Below, piece by piece: positions 58,732 through 64,000 of a DNA stretch of 64,000 nucleotides; the first letter of the stretch is position 1; each line of letters starts with the position of its first letter. The notes under the pieces were generated by a model. It searched no databases. It was given only the letters and a program-made list of their open reading frames with translations, and was not told the origin of the DNA. Source of the DNA: Humulus lupulus (lineage: Eukaryota > Streptophyta > Magnoliopsida > Rosales > Cannabaceae); the NCBI RefSeq assembly GCF_963169125.1, contig NC_084795.1, positions 193,104,214 through 193,168,213 of the forward strand, written 5' to 3'. Made by a program: the position numbers and the translations under genes.

Positions 58732-59463
58732 ATGGTGGTTACTCGCTCGAAGCATGGTAATGAAGCGGATCAACGTGATGGGCAGGAGGCCCACCATGCC
58801 GCCATATCCGATGATCAAAACCTTGAGGTTCAGCAGCGACCGGGAAAGCAGCCAATGGGCCAGGGCGACACTGGAAGTTCGGCTCCCCGGCCGCCCAATC
58901 CGAACCCGGATTTCTACACGACGGTAGAAATGGAAAATGCACAGTTGAGGAGTTAGCTATCGAAAGCAAACATGCAGATCGAAGAGGTCTTGGCCCATTT
59001 ACCCCCTATTACAACCGACGCTAACGTCGGAAAAAGGCATAGTGGGACTCATAAGTCCCGCCGGGTTAACCGGTCCGGCCCAGTCGGTCGGCCAGAACCT
59101 CGACATCGAATTCTTCTCCCACGTCACACCATCAGGAAATTGTGTTTGAAGAACTTCCTAGGGCCAATCAGTAATTCAGCCGATCGGTTCGGACCTCAAC
59201 TCCTAGCTCGATTCCACCCTCGAGTGCACCCAGGAGGGCCCGAGGCTGCTCGTGAAGGAGATCCGGGGAGGGCTCACGACGACAGCCTGCCTCGGCCAGC
59301 CGTCCTGCACCACGATCAGACCACCGAGCGCATGACGCGGGGGATGGTAGAACGGAGCGGTCGCGACCTAGCTTAATTCGCCATGACGGGACTAGGATCG
59401 TGTCACCAATTTGGCATCCCCCGTCACCAATAAGATACCCATCTCCTTTCCGTCCAGTCTGAG
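58732..59463 (+). pseudogene. Tat gag N-terminal fragment after LTR B
   Basis: Starts ATG 58732, MVVTRSKHGNEADQRDGQEA, and is open for 74 codons until a TAG (CAG in the other copies). Further homology to 41322-42060 continues in changing frames. It ends near 59463 (CCGTCCAGTCTGAGACA), where satellite begins. This is the least damaged start of Tat gag in the window. Confidence 0.85.
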
Positions 59464-59494
59464 ACACTAGGCCGAATGACTAGTCCCATCGCAA
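59464..59494. repeat. Satellite stub between Tat and G6
   Basis: CACTAGGCCGAATGACTAGT and the following CCCATCGCAA match less than half a monomer of the 66-bp satellite, nearest to the unit at 39126-39158. It is caught between the Tat gag fragment and the G6 protease. Confidence 0.88.
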
Positions 59495-59925
59495 CCTTCC
59501 TGCATCAGGTCTCTAGCCTTCAGTGTGTAGATCATAGGCACTCGCGGTCCAATCACCGTTCCCACAAACACGAAAGGTACCTCGCCTTCTGGTTCAAAAG
59601 TCACCATACACCGCTTGCAATCAATCGTTGCTCCATACCTCGTTAACCAATCCATCACTAATATCATATCAAAATCATCCATGTCTAATTCAACCATATC
59701 AACAAACCATTCTCTACCGTATATCTCTACTGGTAATGCTCTAACCCATCTCCTAGAGACTACCAGTTCTCCTGTTGGTAACAAAGTCTGAAAACCCCTA
59801 GCATACGCAATACTAGATCCACAAAGCTGGTCTATCACCTTAGCAGATACAAATGAGTGGGTAGCCCCTGAATCAATCAATGAAGTATACAAAGAACCAG
59901 CGCTAGAGATCTGACCTGTCACAAC
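59494..59925 (-). pseudogene. G6 protease fragment
   Basis: [21 protein letters not shown] with an intact DSG active site, then [19 protein letters not shown] and LKARDLMQEGC, where satellite begins. TTGC is shared at the junction. An in-frame TGA at about 59924 separates it from gag. RT, integrase and the 3' LTR are missing. Confidence 0.87.
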
Positions 59926-61030
59926 TCAGGGACTAGCCTTCGCCTCAGTCTGAGTCAAAGCAAATACCCTGGCAGGAGCGAGACTGTCTCCCTGCTTTGG
60001 GTCCTCTTTCCTAGCTTGTGGGCAGTCTTTCATCAGGTGATTCGCACTCCCACAGATAAAACATGCCCTAATACGGCACTCACCCTGATGTCTTCGTCTG
60101 CACCGAGGACACACTGGAAAACTCCTCCAGTTGTCCCCTCCGCCCTGACGGCCACCAATAGAACCTCGTACCCTCCTATCAGAACTAGGAGGAGCAAATG
60201 AATCTGGAACCCTTCTTTTCTGCTCACTGGGGCCACTGCCCCAACTAGACCCAACAAAAGGAGGCATCGTCCTCCTGGCATCGCGCCTAACAACGCTGTC
60301 CTTCCATATCTGATCCTGAGGCCTCTCTGCAGTAAGGGCCTTAACCACTGCTTGAGCATAAGTAGTAGTCTCTGGAATTAAATTAATATTCACATCACGG
60401 GCGATCATCACATTCAGCCCCTGTATGAATCTATCTCTCCTGGCCGCATCCGTCGGCACTAAGTCTAGCGCAAACTTTGCCAGTCTATCAAATCTCAGGG
60501 CATACTTAGTAACTGATAACAGTAACTGATAACCTGTTCTGCTGTGCTGTAGTATTTCTCATTAAAGATATTCTTAAATTCCTCCCAAGTCATGACTGTA
60601 ACATTCCTCCGCTGATGCGGGCATCTTCTCTAAGCATGTAGCTAGCACAAGCTACCCTTTCATTTCCTTCGACGCTCATAAAGTCTAAGATCAAGGAAAT
60701 CATAATCATCCACTGCTCGGCCCGCAGTGGGTCTGATCCACCCTCAAAGGTAGGTGGTTGTTGCTTTCTGAATCTTTCGTGCAAAGGTTCCCACCTGTTC
60801 TCAACCACAGGCTGAACCGACACTGGCGCTACATTCTGCTGAATTGGTAACCCTATGACCTGTGATGGGGCCTGCTACCTCATCTGAAGAAGTTCTTCCT
60901 CTGTTCTCTGCAACCTAGCCTCCATCTCGGCTAATATTTGTTGCCAGTTCTGTGGGGCAGGTGGAGGGTCCTGACCCTGATTGTTATCCTCGGCTCGACT
61001 GCCACGGTGTCTAGATGATTGTCGAGGCAT
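59926..61030 (-). pseudogene. G6 gag (chromovirus-type)
   Basis: ATG at 61030, MPRQSSRHRGSRAEDNNQGQ. A TAG at 60875 (CAG to TAG) and an internal deletion near 60530-60610 break it, with a duplicated AGTAACTGATAAC (about 60510-60535) at the scar. The C-terminal part (60459-59926) is open, with an intact zinc knuckle CFICGSANHLMKDC (about 60030-60075). Same family as G4 and G5. Confidence 0.87.
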
Positions 61031-61346
61031 TACGATTATATGCCTGCAATCAGTGACACCGCTCATCAAGCATGATAACAAGATCCAATTCCACCTCCCA
61101 ATCTCAACAACAAACCAAGATCGACAATCCAGATAACATACAGATAGCATATAGCACACAATGAGCCATGCCCTGACATCATGCATATGTTATTTCATTC
61201 ATCATGCTCTTTCAAACTAAACAGGTAAACAGGGCATCAAGCACATATTCAATCATAATAATCAACCATACCAACCAACCCTGAGTCGAGCTTTTCAATG
61301 GCAGCAAGCGTACATGTTCGGTCAATCTTCAGAACCAATAAACCTG

Positions 61347-61358
61347 GCTCTGATACCA
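61347..61358 (-). promoter_or_regulatory. Primer-binding site of G6
   Basis: The minus strand reads TGGTATCAGAGC, a perfect match to the plant initiator Met-tRNA primer site, 3 bp inside the LTR. Confidence 0.92.
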
Positions 61359-61361
61359 AGT

Positions 61362-63686
61362 TATAACGCCCTACTACCTTAGAGCCATTACTAAGTGTGT
61401 TTAAAATGTGCATCTAACTAACTAAACGAGGTTTTAGTACAAAAGTGTGATTAAACAAAAAGTCAAGGCTGTAATCTTTAAAAGTACTCTATTTCGTTAA
61501 AAGTTCCAAGAGTTTAACATTTCGGATCCCAAAGTACAGTTTATAAAACATTCATAACTCAAAATAGGCTTACAAATAACTAATTATCAAAACCGTAGTT
61601 CAATACAGCCATTTCTCGAAATGCCCCCGACCAAAGCAGTCGGGCAGGCCAAACATGTACGCGCCGCTCCACCCTCTCCGTACTCATGGCTGGTTGACTT
61701 TTTCCTTGCCTTTACCTGCAACACAGAGCACCCGTGAGCCGAAGCCCAGCAAGAAAACTCACACAGCACATAACATATGCATATTATACAACAATTATAA
61801 CAAATAACTCACAGATAAACAGATAGTCCATCAGATTAAACACATATTCGGCCATGCCGTCCCAGAAGCATTACCAAAGCCTGGGATCTCGGTCCTCACC
61901 GTAAGGATATCCCATGTATCCATTGGGATCTCACCTTAATTATAGGCACTCCATGTGCTAAGTGTTATTCCCGGACTCACTGCCGTTCCAGGCCTCCGAC
62001 GTTTTTGGCCCTTTGCCGATCTCGGCCCTCCGCCGTTCATTCTACTACAACCACATATAGCATTCTCAAACATATAATAATTCAATCAAGGCTACACCCT
62101 AACAACAATACATTCTAGGGTCGTGCCCTGCAACAACACTATGGGCCCATGCCCTGCTCTATGGGTGCTACAGTTTTCTTACCTGTATCCCAAGCTTCAC
62201 AATGCACGAAAGTCACGAGCACAGCCCTCTATCCCGAGCCTCTCCAAAACCTAGTCACAACACATAAGAAGTACTCTATAATGCTAACCAATCCACAACC
62301 ACCTCTCGGGACTAATCTCATACTCTCGGAATCCCCAAATTCCTAAAACAATGTATCGGAAACATCCCCCGAGCCCCCGAAACAAATGCCCAAAACTGCA
62401 AAATTCCCTGTCCTGAAAAATAGCCTAGCGCCGCAGCGCTACCCTAGAGGGCCGTGGCGCCCAACAAGTCAGAGAGCACCCCCATCCCTGATGCAGCCTC
62501 GCGCCGCGGCGCCCCTTCGCGAACCCAGAAATCTGGGTTTTCCTTTTCATTTTCCCCGACCCAAAATACTCCCAATTCAACCCCAATGCATACCCAAACC
62601 TCATAATGAACCCAAAACCTCAAATAAACTATCTAACAACCTATAAACACCACCAACAAGCTCAAACACACAATCACACCCAAAATCCACACATGAGTTT
62701 CAGATTTCAAACACTTAAACCAAAGCTTGAGAAAAACATAAACCATATCTGATATGAGAATTCAAACATGTTTAGAACTCTTACCTCAATCAAGAATTCA
62801 ACTTGAGCTGCTCTTCACAATCAAGTTCCAAGCTCAAATCCTAACCTTCTGCTGAACCTAACCTCAATTCATCCCAAGAGTTTACCAAACAAGGAACATA
62901 ATTCAATTCTTAATTCCATGATATTCTTAGCTAAATTCTACAACATATACATAGAATTTCCTTACCTCAATTCACTGAATAATCCTCCAAGTTTCCTTAG
63001 CTTAAATTCTCTTCTTGATCCCAAGAGATTTGCCCTTAGTTTTTCCCTCTTTCTCCTCTAGGCTCCCAACCAATTTCAGCAAGAACTCAATTTGGCTAAG
63101 TGTTGAACGAGAACGACCCCTTTTCCCTTAGCTGAAACATATATAACCCTTGCCTAATGACCACTTTACCCCTCATAGAAATCCTTTCCTAACTAAACCC
63201 CAAGGCCCTTTTTGTCATTTCTCCTTTCTTACAATTCTACCATTTCTCTCATCTAAACTTGTTACCCTTACTAATTACCAATGGTTACTCAGGTTACTCA
63301 ATCACCAAAAACCACTAGTTCTCAACTCAACTTACAAAATTCCCAAAGTACCCCTAGGTTCCTCTCGAACCGGGTATAAAATCATGTTGTGACTTTTAAA
63401 CTAATAGCTCCCTAGGACCGTCTCAGCACATGCATCACCATCTTATCACCACTCACACGTGGTACCAATTATATAATACAATTATCACATTTATGCCCTT
63501 AGCGGGCAAAAATTACCAATTTACCCCTATCATACAAATGGGGTACACATGCATATTTATACCCCCTAAACATGCATCCTAATCACATATTCATTTAAAT
63601 TCATATATTAACATGCCAACTCACTTATTTCCCTCCAGGCACGCAAATCAAGGGCCTAAACCTTATTAGCAAATTGGGGTGTTACA
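61362..63686 (-). repeat. 5' LTR of gypsy G6 (L6)
   Basis: 2325 bp, TATAACGCCC (TG mutated to TA) to GGGTGTTACA on the plus strand. It contains the shared blocks: GGATCCCA (61523), the splice-like block (about 61710-61760), a second donor-like block (about 62170), and a GC-rich cluster of GCGCCGC/GCGCTAC words (62428-62520) beside CCAGAAATCTGG. Satellite follows directly at 63687. Confidence 0.92.
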
Positions 63687-64000
63687 GACATGCTTGGTCC
63701 GGGGGGTTTACAACCAAATGTGAGGAATGGCACAAAGCCCAGTCCCATCTTGGACATACATGGTCCGGGATGTTCAAACCCAAATGGGACCCAATGTCCT
63801 GTCCCATCCCTGACAAGAATGGTCAGGGAGATTCAAAAACCAAATGGGACGCAAGGCCCAATGCCTAGTCCCATCCCGGACATGCTTGGTCTAGGGGTTT
63901 AAAACCAAATGCGATGGAAGACATAATGCCTTGTCCCATCCCGGACATACATGGTCTGGGTGGTTCAAACCCAATTGGGACGTAAAGCTCAATGCCTAGT
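63687..64000. repeat. 66-bp satellite array, block 5 (runs off the window)
   Basis: Nearly five monomers of the same family, including GACATACATGGTCCGGGA-type and GACATGCTTGG-type units. Confidence 0.95.

Larger units (their letters stand above)
39195..59463 (+). mobile_element. Tat composite: antisense fragment-LTR-internal-LTR-gag fragment
   Basis: Plus-strand Tat sequence in this order: 5' part of the antisense gene and its leader (39195-40489), LTR A (40490-41266), gag-pol (41322-47738), integrase tail, tandem repeats and the whole antisense gene (53433-57044), leader, LTR B (57955-58676), gag N-terminal fragment (58732-59463). Tat sequence thus continues past both LTRs, the pattern of a tandem LTR-internal-LTR-internal array from LTR recombination, cut at both ends. 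Both outer ends abut satellite without a target duplication. Nested inside are a Cassandra solo LTR (42276-42647) and gypsy G5 (47739-53432). LTR A and B are more diverged than the Tat1 pair, so this copy looks older. Confidence 0.85.

Noticed and set aside
36613..63686. G4 and G6 as two halves of one element
   Set aside because: They lie in opposite orientation, both keep the 5' LTR-gag-protease end, and their breakpoints differ; they are independent truncated copies.

Overview
This window looks like nuclear heterochromatin from a flowering plant with a repeat-rich genome. It is almost entirely transposable elements inserted into each other and into a tandem satellite. I found no host gene, tRNA gene or prokaryotic feature. 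The plant assignment rests on three things: Ty3/gypsy elements of two plant lineages (a Tat/Retand-like lineage with a second RNase H and an antisense gene, and a chromovirus/Tekay-like lineage primed by initiator Met-tRNA), a Cassandra-type LTR carrying a 5S rRNA-like domain, and plant-type introns. Lineage names come from recognised motifs and architecture, not from a database search.

Layout. 1-4748: 3' end of a gypsy element (G1) with its 3' LTR. 4749-10105: satellite with a ~66-bp monomer and a ~15-monomer higher-order repeat. 10106-26771: a solo copia-type LTR on the minus strand, split by a 14.8-kb Tat element (Tat1, 11622-26386, minus strand, target duplication GACTT); Tat1 is itself split in gag by a gypsy solo LTR (22137-24492, target duplication TAGGT). 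26772-27397: satellite. 27398-29555: gypsy solo LTR. 29556-30837: satellite. 30838-34520: AT-rich DNA I cannot classify. 34545-37979: truncated gypsy element G4 (LTR, primer site, gag, part of protease), fused directly to satellite. 37979-39195: satellite. 39195-59463: a Tat composite with the order antisense-gene fragment, LTR, gag-pol, antisense gene, LTR, gag fragment. It holds a Cassandra solo LTR in gag and a gypsy element G5 (47739-53432) in integrase. 59464-59494: satellite stub. 59494-63686: gypsy G6 (minus strand). 63687-64000: satellite.

How the parts relate. Each Tat unit has two convergent transcription units. The LTR drives gag-protease-RT-RNase H-RNase H-integrase. A second gene on the opposite strand has four coding exons and, in two of the three copies, a TATA box next to the far LTR. 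The two meet across a block of 119-121-bp tandem repeats. Both full antisense genes give one continuous splice model with the same intron phases (1, 1, 0), so this looks like a once-functional gene. All gag-pol and antisense genes here carry stop codons, mostly CAG to TAG, TGG to TGA or CGA to TGA, as expected from decay of methylated cytosines.

Most interesting features: the satellite monomer, which is built from consecutive inverted repeats and is stop-free on both strands in 22-codon units; the spliced antisense Tat gene; and conserved LTR blocks in all six gypsy LTRs that look like paired splice donors, one fused to an acceptor.
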